Shown piece by piece: positions 11,662 through 21,196 of a stretch of 64,000 nt of DNA. The position numbers and the translations under genes are program-made. The notes under the pieces were generated by a model that ran no database searches, was not told the origin of the DNA, and worked only from the letters and a program-made list of their open reading frames with translations. The first letter of the stretch is position 1, and every line of letters begins with the position of its first letter. The stretch is from Siphonodentalium dalli (taxonomy: Eukaryota; Mollusca; Scaphopoda; Gadilida; Siphonodentaliidae): assembly GCA_032622095.1 (NCBI GenBank), contig CP136066.1, positions 92,587,319 to 92,651,318 on the forward strand, given 5' to 3'.

Positions 11662-12167
11662 CACTTAAACTTTGGAAATTGAATTAATGGCAAACTTCTT
11701 CAGGAATGCGCCTGTGGTCAGTCCTAGTTCTGGTGTATCGGCTGTATCCGAATCCCATAGGTCTCTGATGCACTTTGCTTTGTGAGTGTACGCCGTCCGG
11801 CTGTCGGTTTCAAGGTCGAAGGCTAGGACGTTCAATTCTACGATTGATGCTTCGCGCATCAATAGATGCACCAGCTTGTAAAAGGTCACGTCACTCCCGT
11901 TGAAATTCAGTCTATCTACTGTATCAGTGCGTCAAAGGCGTCGCGGATATGTTGATATGGCAGGAAGGGCAATGCAACGATCTGCCGAACAAAGTATGTC
12001 AACGGCACTCCCGCTCTGTAAGCTCTCTGAAGGCCGACGTCGCGCACCTTCCGAAGAACAGTCTGCGACCAGTCGAAACAGCGACCGGTTACTGTGTAAA
12101 AAACTACTTCTATTGCTTTGATGGGATAGGGATGGGGACAATAATGGCTTCTAAGGGTTTCCCACAC
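11662..12167 (-). pseudogene. MULE-type transposase, C-terminal remnant with internal deletion
   Basis: Minus-strand frame 12167-11916 contains SQTVLRKVRDVGLQRAYRAG and IVALPFLPYQHIRDAFDAL. This resembles the 'W..vq.lGL..aYr..' and 'ALPFLP...i..AF..L' blocks following the catalytic core of MULE transposases. Frame 11889-11665 contains FYKLVHLLMREASIVEL and LTTGAFLKKFA, like the later 'YKLi.LL..Ea' part. In intact MULE proteins some 70 residues with a conserved 'RTNN..EG(W/F)H' block lie between these parts. Here only a few codons remain, so a deletion is inferred. The catalytic DDE region is missing and the remnant cannot be active. Confidence 0.72.
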
Positions 12168-12437
12168 TCCAGAGATAGTGAGATGAACTCAGAGAATAAG
12201 AGAAACTTTAATATCCAGAATGTGAAAACAGTTCATTATTGTTATTTAAGAATTCGCCGGTTCGTCGTTCAAACCAACTAGCTAGTGACGTGCTATACTG
12301 GCTATTATCTTTGCTAACAAACGTTCCTAAAGTAATCTAAATGTCAAAATTGATGGACATAACTCTGAAATATATCATAATCTGAACTTAAGAAATTAAT
12401 ATATTAACTTATTTACAACTTTAATGCATATGTAATA

Positions 12438-12520
12438 CCCGGGCCAACTCGCCCCTGAAAGCTGGGCCAGCTCGCCACAAAAACTTCCTGGGCGAGTGGG
12501 CCCTGGGGCGAGTGGGCACG
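12438..12520. repeat. GC-rich inverted repeat cluster
   Basis: Two copies of GGGCCARCTCGCC are followed by two copies of the inverse, GGCGAGTGGGC, within 83 bp. The block contrasts sharply with the surrounding AT-rich DNA and could form alternative cruciforms. It abuts the 30-bp-arm hairpin to its right. Confidence 0.8.
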
Positions 12521-12522
12521 GA

Positions 12523-12586
12523 TAATTGTTCTTTCTAATTTGTTACATCAATACATTTATTGATGTAACAAAATAGAAAGAACAAT
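12523..12586. repeat. Near-perfect hairpin, 30-nt arms, 4-nt loop
   Basis: The left arm is 12523-12552, the loop CATT is 12553-12556 and the right arm is 12557-12586. Only one of 30 pairs mismatches. It sits inside the CATTAA/TTAATG element next to the GC-rich inverted repeats. Confidence 0.92.
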
Positions 12587-13238
12587 TAATGCAAGTTTAA
12601 TGGTATTAAATTCTTCCCATCATTAATACTTTTGAAGAGTTTGATATTCAAGAAAATTTGAGGTCCTTAAATACATTTAATGGCATCAAATTTATATGAA
12701 AATGGTTATCTTTGTTTTGATGCTGTGTTCGTGCCATTAAAGCTGAAGCTTTTAATGGCAGTATATCACTCTTTACAGGAACTAATGAATTTTAAGGGCC
12801 TTAAGTTTAATGCACCAACGGTTGGTTGTTATTTTAATGAATTTTCTCAATAGTTTAATGATTTTACTGGATAAATTAATGATTTTGTATCGATTTAATG
12901 GGGCTCCTTAAAAATTAGAAAACAAAGATTAATGAGGTGATTTAAGGAATTAATCTACTTTTAATGACATTTTAAATGTATTTTAATGGGTTATCTAATA
13001 GTGTAGGGCGGTTGTATCACGTGATGATACATCGGCCTGCGGATACGACTTAGCTCTTGGTCCGCTTTGGTCCTACATCTTTTCAAGACGGGTGGCTGAG
13101 TTGACTCCGCTCAATCAATCGGCTAGTCACGCCTCTCCAGTGTTTCAGATTCAATGTTTGTGATATGTTGTATTGCTCGTCTGCTGTTTAAAATATTGTT
13201 TTCTGTTTTTTCTTCATGTATGATGTTTCTGTTCTCTA

Positions 13239-13617
13239 TTGTCTCTGTTGTGTATTACTCCTGTTCCTGAACCTGTCTCACAGGCAATGGATACAGCTAC
13301 TACAACTTTTATGTTTGCTCCGAAACCAACTAAGGAAATTGGTTTCATTGTTTCAAAACAGAAATCCCCAAAATTTGTCAAAAGTTTCGACTCTCAGAAA
13401 AACAGGTTGATCTTTGAATTTGCATAACATTGACACGATGCTCAAAGATAAGCAGTCAACTTTTAGAGGTCAACGTGGCTCCAAGCATATCATGTGGGGG
13501 CAGGCTGGCGGTGTTGTGACAAGTCATCTGCAGAGCCAGCCACCTGACCGTCAATTTGAAAAATTAATTCAGGCTCACACCAGATTTATCAGATATTATA
13601 AATATCTTATGAGTTAA
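13239..13617 (+). other. Unrecognised possible coding remnant
   Basis: Two overlapping plus frames (13239-13427 and 13414-13617) carry amino-acid text that looks protein-like (MDTATTTFMFAPKPTKEIGF; GQAGGVVTSHLQSQPPDRQF). A splice-acceptor-like 'tctcacag' precedes ATGGATACAG at about 13286. I recognise no family. It could be part of a mobile element whose SINE-like tail lies at 13.96 kb, or chance. Confidence 0.22.
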
Positions 13618-13889
13618 TCAAAAGTCGACTTTGACGACCACTTCACATATTTTAGTGTGGACCGGCCTTAAATAAATTAAATTATTTATATTCGTTACAT
13701 TTCATGCATATTTTATATCTTGGCTGTTCTCAAAGCAGCAGTGCTGTTCTTTTTTGTTATTCTGTTTTATGTGTTTGCACAACTGTCAGTTTCTTAATGG
13801 TTCTGCCCCAGTCGAGCATTCCCGCTCTGATGTTGGGTGTTTTTATGTGTATTTTGTTATGTTTTAGTCTAATTCACTGTCATGTCTAA

Positions 13890-13999
13890 TCACAGTTGCT
13901 TCACTCGATTTTGATCATCTGTTTCTTCTCGTTTGTGATATGGCTTTGCTGCTAAAATGACGTTAAACCCCAATCAATCATTCAATCAATCAATGAAAT
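13890..13999 (+). repeat. Mollusc-type retroposon tail with (AATC)n
   Basis: The segment 'gtgatatggctttgctgct... gacgttaaacccc' is followed by an AATC repeat (about 13970-13996). A second copy is at 43.40-43.46 kb. Tails of this pattern are widespread in mollusc genomes as 3' ends of short retroposons; this comparison is from general knowledge. No pol III promoter was found upstream of this copy. Confidence 0.65.
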
Positions 14000-16100
14000 A
14001 ATTTTAAATGCGTAGCTTTTCAACAGGCCGGCGATAGATTTTCTTTGAAAGGGACGGGCGGCTTCGTTGTAGGTTATAATTTAGAAATAACATTAACAAA
14101 TTATGATAATTTCCTCAAAAATATACTAATAGTATAGCATAATGATGATTTGAATGCCATATTATTCATAAAACACGTTCAGTGTTGGAGAAAATACAGG
14201 TCGACTGTTTAGTTTCTCGCAAAAAGCGCAGTGGGTTGTTTATAAGAGGATTCACGATATTGCGCCATTTCCTTATTCAGATTCGCGCGCTATTCGTCGG
14301 TTGTAAGACTCCTAATTTGGTGCGCTTACAACTTACAACTCACAATACGATTCATCGTAATATTCTTTGTTTGGTATATATATTACCATATATAGTTTAG
14401 GAGAAAATACTAACTGAATTGAAAGATATTCATCTCCTTGCGAGAACAATTATAACATGATCATACGTAACCGTAATTTGCGCCCGTTTGTTACTGTTCA
14501 TGGGATTATGGGATAAATTTTATCTTTAGAAGGATTTGATGATAAACCGTAACGGGACACAAGAAAATGATATATATGTAAATAATCACATATAACGTAA
14601 ATGTTGGCAGATGTGTTGTTTAGACTGTCCGTGTAATGCGAGTCTCAGCTGTCTGGTCACCGACGCAGTCCTGTCTGTAGTTTTGCGCCGATGTAGGTTG
14701 TGACGTCATGATGTACGTCTTGATGTCATGGCGCCTTTACTTGTTTTCCAAGAAGTTATCCTAAAAGGCCTCTGCGATCTTTCAATCGGATCTTACAGTT
14801 TCCGTTTGTCGACCTTGAACTTTGAGAATAATTCATCAATCTTTTGGGCAGAAATACATGTACCGTTAGAAAATGGAAGATAATATCTAAACAGCCAGTA
14901 AGGCCCGAGATTCCCTTTCGAGGCAAATAATTTTAATAATTTTATAATATATGTAAACAAAACTTGTTCATTCAATTTCACTCTTTGTTAACCAGAGCTT
15001 TGGTTTAATTTACATTCAATTTTGTTTTAATATCTTTGCTTTAGGAGCATGATATTCCTACATGTGATGAAGTATAACTAACATTGCCGGAACAAATTTT
15101 TTTTAATTTTTGCCCTGGAGCATTTTGCTCAATTACACATTTCGAGGTGGTATTAATCAATATAAAATGGCGGCCCTCGCCAACAATATTTGTTTTGGCT
15201 CCACTGACCTTTGAGTTATGAATAAATTATTATATTTTACGTAAGTTCAATCTATTTTTAGAGTGGGCTGAAAGAGTTGTTTGGTATATCCATGGACGTA
15301 TATATACATCGCTGCTATATCTCATATTCGCATACGTATACCCTAGGTAGCTTCGCGTTCGAGGCTTCGCCACGCGAGCGGGCGATATTATGTACACATT
15401 TTCTGTCTGATCATTTCCCAATCATGAAGTACCATGGGTTAGCTTCATTTTGAACTGACAGCGGGTAGAATGGGCAATTAAAATAAAATTTGGTGTGATT
15501 TGAATGAGATTATTGATTGCGCCCATAATTTAGCTACGCATTCCACAGCGCAACGGACCATTTTCATTGGACGATATGGTAGTTCTTAGTGTTTGTTTAT
15601 AAACAATCGTAACGTAACTTTTTATGTTTCTTTACATAACCAAGTGTACAAACATGACAATAACATGCAATCTACGCGATATTTATGATTTGTATACGAA
15701 CATCTGTCTATTATATAATATTCTTTCTGCTTATGGCGGTTTTAGTGGATATGACTATCTTAAACCCTATATCCACAGAACGCCACCCAGAAATACAGAA
15801 TATGTGTCATTGAATGATTTATCAGTTACTAGAGCGACGACATAGACTAATATAGTTCAAATGTAGGTTGCACAATAACTTAAGGAACTACATAGATATG
15901 GACATACAATGCCTAATTGGTTAGCACTTGTACCCAAATCCATGTTTGTCATACCTTAGCATGTATTGGCAATACATATGTTTAATTAAAAAAAGCATAC
16001 CGGTGGTCATGTCTATTCCATAAGCAGTTTGTTGTTCATTTGCAAGCGTACTTCAGTCGGCTACGACAACTTGCCTGTTAACTGCTAAGCAAATTCGCCC
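14000..16100. other. No gene recognised; small inverted repeats only
   Basis: AT-rich DNA with no supportable gene. An imperfect hairpin lies at 15734-15785, where 'tggcggttttagtggatat' pairs with a sequence ending 'atccacagaacgcca'. Confidence 0.4.
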
Positions 16101-16154
16101 CTCTATGTGTAACTTAAGGGAGATGCGCTGGTGCAACACTAAAGACCTTATGCC

Positions 16155-16340
16155 AGTGCGTTGTCTTATATATGCGAGTTTCACATAGGGAGCCTCGCAT
16201 ATATATACGATAATGCATTGGCTTACAAGGTCTAGGTAAATATTGTTAAGCCAATGTATTCTCTTATATATGCGATGCTCCCTATATATGGGAGACTCGC
16301 AAATTGTACGATAATGCATTGTCATAATGCATAATGCATT
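16155..16340. repeat. Two tandem ~105-bp units with internal palindromes
   Basis: The block 'ttatatatgcga...ctcgca...acgataatgcattg' occurs twice, starting near 16164 and 16264. Each copy has inverted arms (atatatgcgag / ctcgcatatat), so each could form its own hairpin. The right end adds 'cataatgcataatgcatt'. Confidence 0.75.
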
Positions 16341-17245
16341 TTTTCGAAAATTCAGGAAGCTCTAGTAATGGAAGGGTTAAAAGACTCGCAATGTAAAAAC
16401 TTACCAATACGTAATGTAGTATTAACTCCGTTTATTCCCACTGACCAGGTCATTAGTAAAACAGGTACACATAACACGTTCGCTAAGAGTGACATTATCA
16501 GAATGCAACTAGACGTAATCCGTCCGTGTAATAGCTGGTGGCATTAGAGAATCCAAAGAGTTAAGCATTGATAACATTTGAACATAACATAGGTATAACA
16601 ATCGATGATCTGCGTAGGTATGCTGTATTGGGTAACTGGTGAGGTCGATTTTAGCATCGATACAAAACTCACACTGAGCCTTTCATCATTATTTTTCCTT
16701 GCGACCTTGTATCTCGTTTGCGTTTTGATCGATCAGTTTAGTCGATGAAATAAGCAATATATCGTAGGCTATGTTCAAACGCTGGTAACGGTTTCCGGCA
16801 ATGAAACAGCAGAATATGAGTTTCATATTTGAGCAATATCGCGATCGCACATTACACAAAGTGTTTAGACAGCACTGTATATATTTAAAGAGACTCCAAT
16901 AATTTATCAAAGTGCAATCAAATGTTGACGGTAAACATGATAATAACATAACACATCGAAAAAGGTCAAAGCATTGAACAATATTCTGAAAATTATATTC
17001 AGACTAAAATATTTGATTCACTGTATGGTGTTCCTTCCTTTTTGTGATGCTAACAAATTTCACGTAACACGTTTCCAGTGTGAAACAGATAGTACTCGTT
17101 TGTTTTCAGCTAACATGTCTTCACCCCATGTGCCCATTGGACGTACGTGATGGCTATATCTCGGTTTTGATAGCATTTGGAATACATATTATTCCTGATT
17201 AACATTGAAACAGCCGTTACTGAGGCTGAATGAGTCACTCTCACC

Positions 17246-17521
17246 AAAAAAGTGCTGAATGGTACACAGGATTTGAAAATGTGCTGAAGGGTTCACAGGG
17301 TTTGAACTGTTCTAAATGACATTTAGTTTTTGTATCTTCCTTGATTTCTGTTAGAGAATAATTGTTTACGTTGCAATGAACATTAAAATGAACCGAAAAC
17401 AAACTGCTAATGGGCGCCAAACTTTCAGAAACACAATTTAAGTAACGATGTTAGAGCCGATCACTAACCCTGTGTATCCTTCAGCACATTTTCAAACTTG
17501 GGTACCCTTCAGCACTTTTTT
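17246..17521. repeat. Inverted repeat, ~57-nt arms, ~160-nt spacer (MITE-like)
   Basis: The left arm 17246-17303 (aaaaaagtgctgaatggtac ... gtgctgaagg) matches the reverse complement of 17466-17521 with few mismatches. The spacer has no coding sequence. I could not define a target duplication, so the transposon class is open. Confidence 0.8.
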
Positions 17522-17559
17522 CGATGAGAGAGACCACTTCGGCGTTACTGAGCTCTAAC

Positions 17560-18200
17560 TGGTTGAGCCAGGGTGATTTGTTCCACGATACTTTAATCTA
17601 ATTTGTTACAGTGGATGAGCTTTTATGAACACATCATCATAAACCAATTCAACCATGGGGATGCTGCGCATTACAACGTGTGCAAACTGTGTACGTTGTA
17701 TAACAGTGGTAATACTCAAACATGTGAGATCATTATGGTGCAAATTTTCTATTGCCAGTGTGTATTATTCAGACAAGCGTGCGGTTTTAGATCACTTACT
17801 CAAAGTACACATGTGCCAACGTGAGGTCTATTCTTGAGAACATGGAGTGCACAATTTCTTTCAAAATCACGGCATGTTCTATACCCGTTTCCAAAGAAAT
17901 TCCCCGTTACGCTGATTTACTGCAATAAATTTTCTCTAATCACATTCAATTGTTGCAAAAAAGCTACAGCTGATCTTTGTTTAGTTAATCTAATCAGTCA
18001 TATTTCACTGGCCATCATAGATAAATATTGTTCCCATATTATGCCATTGATTTCCCGATAAATATATAGACGTATTTCAACACAAAGAAGTTTTGTCGTG
18101 ATATATAATAATAAAAGTATTTTGTAATATTCCTGCCACGCACTGAACGTAAGTGAATCTGTCGCTCCGCGAGGAATGGTATGACAGTGACAAGTTATAT
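17560..18200. other. No gene recognised
   Basis: Short overlapping frames on the plus strand lack recognisable motifs. Nothing else is evident. Confidence 0.4.
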
Positions 18201-18202
18201 GT

Positions 18203-18249
18203 CCCCTTCCGAAGGGGATCGTTATAACCCAGAGTCTGGGTTATAACGA
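18203..18249. repeat. Two adjacent hairpins
   Basis: CCCCTTCCGAAGGGG at 18203-18217 is a short GC hairpin. One base later, TCGTTATAACCCA (18219-18231) pairs perfectly with TGGGTTATAACGA (18237-18249) around a 5-nt loop. No gene is adjacent and the function is unknown. Confidence 0.88.
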
Positions 18250-18925
18250 TATTTATCTACACATGTAAAAATATCCCAGATTATATATCCTGGAATTATT
18301 GTGAAATTCGTCCTCCGGAAAATAAAAAATGATGTGATAAAGCACAGAAAGCTGCTGAAGGGGAGCAAAATAGTAATAAAAGAAGAGTTAACACAATTTA
18401 ATTTTACCATTTGATAGGGTAGAAGACAGTTGGGCCATAGGAGGGAAAATATATGTATCATATGTGGACAAAACAAAGAAGAAGAAGCAGATCAGCTCAT
18501 TGTATGATATATAAATTCATACATGTATTATAATCTGCATATACATATGTTAAAATGTTATGATGTTTGATGTCTCCATAACACAATAAGTTTGCAACTT
18601 AATCTTCCAAGTCAATCTATTTCTCTGGCATTCATGTAGCATGCATAAAACAAAACCGAATACTCATGGGAATTTAGTACCCTTTATTGTTGGAATTGTT
18701 AATTATTAGACTTTAATTACTTATTCAAGGAAACAGTTGCCAAATAGCCCAACTTTCAGTATCCATTGGCACTGAACACAAATTGCATTTGTCTATTTTT
18801 AGTGAAATCACTATCATATTTAATGGAACAACTTGTCTATATCTGATGAGTTTACTTGAATAGAGCATACATAAAGGCTTGAATTAAGATATTCCATTAA
18901 CATATGTAGCAACTAACATGAATTT
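18250..18925. other. No gene recognised
   Basis: AT-rich sequence with no repeat or coding signal beyond chance. It borders the ~250-bp satellite. Confidence 0.4.
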
Positions 18926-18929
18926 GAAC

Positions 18930-19969
18930 CAATTTGTATATGCTCTTATGCATGTCAAATACTTTATTGAAAAACCCTATACCTCTTTAAATTGTCCTAA
19001 TGTAATGATAAGTCTATATTTAAAGGCATTTAATACCTTGAATAATTTATTCACCAAACTTTGTAGTCAACTATCTCAATTACTCAAAGTGTATACATGT
19101 ATAGACAATACTATGTTATACTTATATTTATAGCCATGTATTACTTTATTCAGTGACAGTTGAAGGTAATATCTTAGGAACCAACTTGTATGTGCTCATA
19201 TTCATGTCAAGTAACTGATTGAATGAACCTCTAACATCTCTTTAAATTGTCATAATTGTCTATACTTAAAGGCATTTAATACATTGAGTGATTTATTCAC
19301 CAATATTTGTAGTAACAATCTCAATACTCAAGGTGTCTATATGTATAGACATAATAGTGTTATGTCTATATTTAAATTATTTAAAGCATTTATTACTTTG
19401 TCTATTGACATTGAATGTAAAATCTTGGGAACCAACTTTATGTGCTCCCATTTATGCAATTAACCGATTGGAAATGTCAAGTATCCCTTTAAATTGTCAT
19501 AATGCAATTACTATTCTATATTTAAAGGCATATAATACCTAGAATAAATCATTCACCAATATTTGTAGTCAATAATTTCAGTTTACTCAAAGTGTCTATT
19601 ATGTAAAGACAATACCGTGTTATGTCTATATTTGAAGGCATCTAGTACTGTCTTGGTTCATTGACATTTGAATGTAAACATCTTGGGAAACAACATTCAT
19701 TTAAAGTAACTAATTGAAAAATGTCTATTTCTTTACATTGTCATAATGCAACAATAAGTCTATATTTAAAGGCATTTAATATATTGAGTAATTTATTCAC
19801 CAATATGTGTAGTAACAATCTCATTTACTCAAGGTGTCTATTTGTAAAGACAATAGTTTTATGTCTATATTTAAAGGCATTTATTATTTTGTCCATTGAC
19901 ATTGAAGGTAAAATCTTGGGAACCAACATTCATGTCAAGTTACTGATTAAAAAATGTCAATTTCCTTAA
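18930..19969. repeat. Satellite array of ~250-bp units (left part)
   Basis: The unit landmark 'taaattgtcataatg' (with small changes) occurs at about 18983, 19241, 19489 and 19734, giving a period of 245-258 bp. Units share 'ctatatttaaaggcattta', 'attcaccaatatttgtagt' and 'aggaaccaac'. The array stops at a TTAA (19966-19969), where a 6.6-kb element begins, and resumes at 26573. Confidence 0.92.
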
Positions 19970-20041
19970 CTCGTTTGGGACGTGATTCTTTTCAGAAAAC
20001 ATTACTCACAGGCGAGATTGTTTGCAGAAATGTTGTTGAGT

Positions 20042-20190
20042 CGTTTCCGGCCGAAGGCCGGGTAGGATGGTCGGACTGCAGTTTGCATGTCCCTTCACCC
20101 TTTCTTGATTTATTCGATGAAGATCGGTAATTTTGGCTGTTGTAGGTGCTGTGGTTGGAGGCAAGGCGGCGAAAGCGTGGTGGGGGGGTC
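20042..20190 (-). repeat. Jockey-type LINE 3' tail, copy B (ends the ORF1-like unit)
   Basis: On the minus strand the tail runs 'cttgcctccaa...atcgaa...gaaagggtgaaggga', then TCCGACCATCC and a GC hairpin CCGGCCTTCGGCCGG, then 'aaac'. It is homologous to 21005-21165. The hairpin with preceding TCCGACCATCC recurs near 52.16 kb, so it is probably the LINE 3' recognition structure; the function is inference. Confidence 0.85.
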
Positions 20191-20280
20191 CTAGCGGCGG
20201 TTGTTTTGTGTCTTTCTATTTCTATTTCTCTTTTTTGGCGGTGGTTCGGATGGACGATTGAAGAGCTTTTCGGTTTCGGT

Positions 20281-20901
20281 TTATTGTAACTCGGCTTGTC
20301 TTAATGATTCTTGTACTTTCGCTAATAGTTCCATTGTGTGCTTGTGTCTTTCTTTTTCTTCGGAATCGGAGTCGGAATCAGATGTGTCGTCTGGGTTAGA
20401 GTCAGATGTGTCGTTGGTGTCGGAGTCAGGTGTGTCTTCGGAGTCGGATGTTGGTGCTTCGTTTGCTGTAGGAGAGGCAGGTGAAGACTCCGGTTCGGTG
20501 TAATCCGGCGTCTTCGGGTTGAAAAAGGAGATGTCCGCGTCTATCCGTGGCGATGGGGAGTCCATTACCACTTCGGGCGGTGAATCGATCTCGGCTGCGC
20601 GGGAGGTGTCGCCTGGTGTGGCATCAGTCGATTTCCTCCTTTTCCACGCAGCCAATCTCTCTGTGTCTCTCTTTTTCCTGGATGGAGTCTTTTTCTTTCG
20701 CTTCTTCCTAGCTGGTTTGGTAGTTTCCAGACCTCTCCCGGTAGAGAGCCCTGATAAGGGATTTGCCGGGCAGGACTGGAAGTCCAAAACCAACTGGTAT
20801 CCGCCTTTGTGTGCATGGAGTGACCAGCTCACACAAGGCGAGACATGCATGGAGTCCAGCATTGTTGTGATAGCATTCGGGATTTTCGGTGGCGTAGTCA
20901 T
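20281..20901 (-). CDS. ORF1-like 206-aa protein of a half-LINE unit
   Basis: Open minus-strand frame ending at 20281. It remains open upstream to 21045, but that part overlaps the 3' tail of the neighbouring unit, so I prefer the Met at 20901 (MTTPPKIPNAITTMLDSM). The protein has three parts: an N-terminal segment with YQLVLDFQSCPANP; a very basic segment, KPARKKRKKKTPSRKKRD followed by TERLAAWKRRK; and a Ser/Asp/Glu-rich C-terminus (repeats of DTSDSNPDDTSDSDS type). Basic 'K-K-x-S/T-P-S-x-(K/R)-(K/R)-R-D' stretches occur in ORF1-type proteins of invertebrate elements, so nucleic-acid binding is likely by inference. No RT, nuclease or CCHC knuckle is visible. It is followed by the same 3' tail as the RT-coding LINE. 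Confidence 0.6.
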   Translation of the reverse strand: MTTPPKIPNAITTMLDSMHVSPCVSWSLHAHKGGYQLVLDFQSCPANPLSGLSTGRGLETTKPARKKRKKKTPSRKKRDTERLAAWKRRKSTDATPGDTSRAAEIDSPPEVVMDSPSPRIDADISFFNPKTPDYTEPESSPASPTANEAPTSDSEDTPDSDTNDTSDSNPDDTSDSDSDSEEKERHKHTMELLAKVQESLRQAELQ

Positions 20902-21004
20902 CCTGAGAGGTGGCGATCCTAACTCTCTGGTGGTCCGACCGATGTGATGAACGAATGTGATGCACGTGATTATCAAACTGTGTGTGTGAAATTTTTTGTG
21001 TGTG

Positions 21005-21165
21005 TAGTTTCCGGCCGCAGGCCGGTTAGGATGGTCGGAATGCATTGTGCAGTTCCCTTCACCCTTTCTTTAATTCTTCGATGAAAATCGGTTGTTGAGG
21101 CTGTTGTATTTGGAGGCAAAGGAGTGGAAGCGTGGTGGAGGAGTCGAGGCTGTTGGATTTGGCTG
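21005..21165 (-). repeat. Jockey-type LINE 3' tail, copy A (after the RT gene)
   Basis: It lies directly 3' of the RT stop codon and carries 'gaaagggtgaagggaact', TCCGACCATCCTAA and hairpin CCGGCCTGCGGCCGG. It is closely related to 20042-20190. The two copies flank the 206-aa ORF as a direct repeat about 960 bp apart. Confidence 0.88.
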
Positions 21166-21196
21166 TTGGTTGGCTTGGTTGACAGTTGTATGGGAT

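Larger units (their letters stand above)
11340..13020. mobile_element. Putative MULE-type DNA element with CATTAA/TTAATG subterminal clusters
   Basis: The motif CATTAA is repeated on the left (about 11460-11600). Its reverse complement TTAATG is repeated on the right (about 12580-12995), bracketing a MULE transposase remnant. Both flanks carry a weak terminal match: ACCGCCCCACT near 11360 and the inverse of ACCGCCCTACACT near 13002. I could not find a target duplication, so the borders are approximate. Oppositely oriented subterminal repeats around a transposase fit a MULE-group element; this is inference. Confidence 0.5.
20042..21004 (-). mobile_element. Half-LINE unit: ORF1-like gene plus LINE 3' tail
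   Basis: The unit begins just after the tail hairpin of the upstream LINE (21005-21019) and ends with its own copy of the same hairpin. It contains only the 206-aa ORF and no reverse transcriptase. It may be a non-autonomous partner like mammalian HAL1 (an ORF1-only LINE1 relative) or the remnant of a tandem full-length copy. No target duplication was found around it. Confidence 0.5.
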
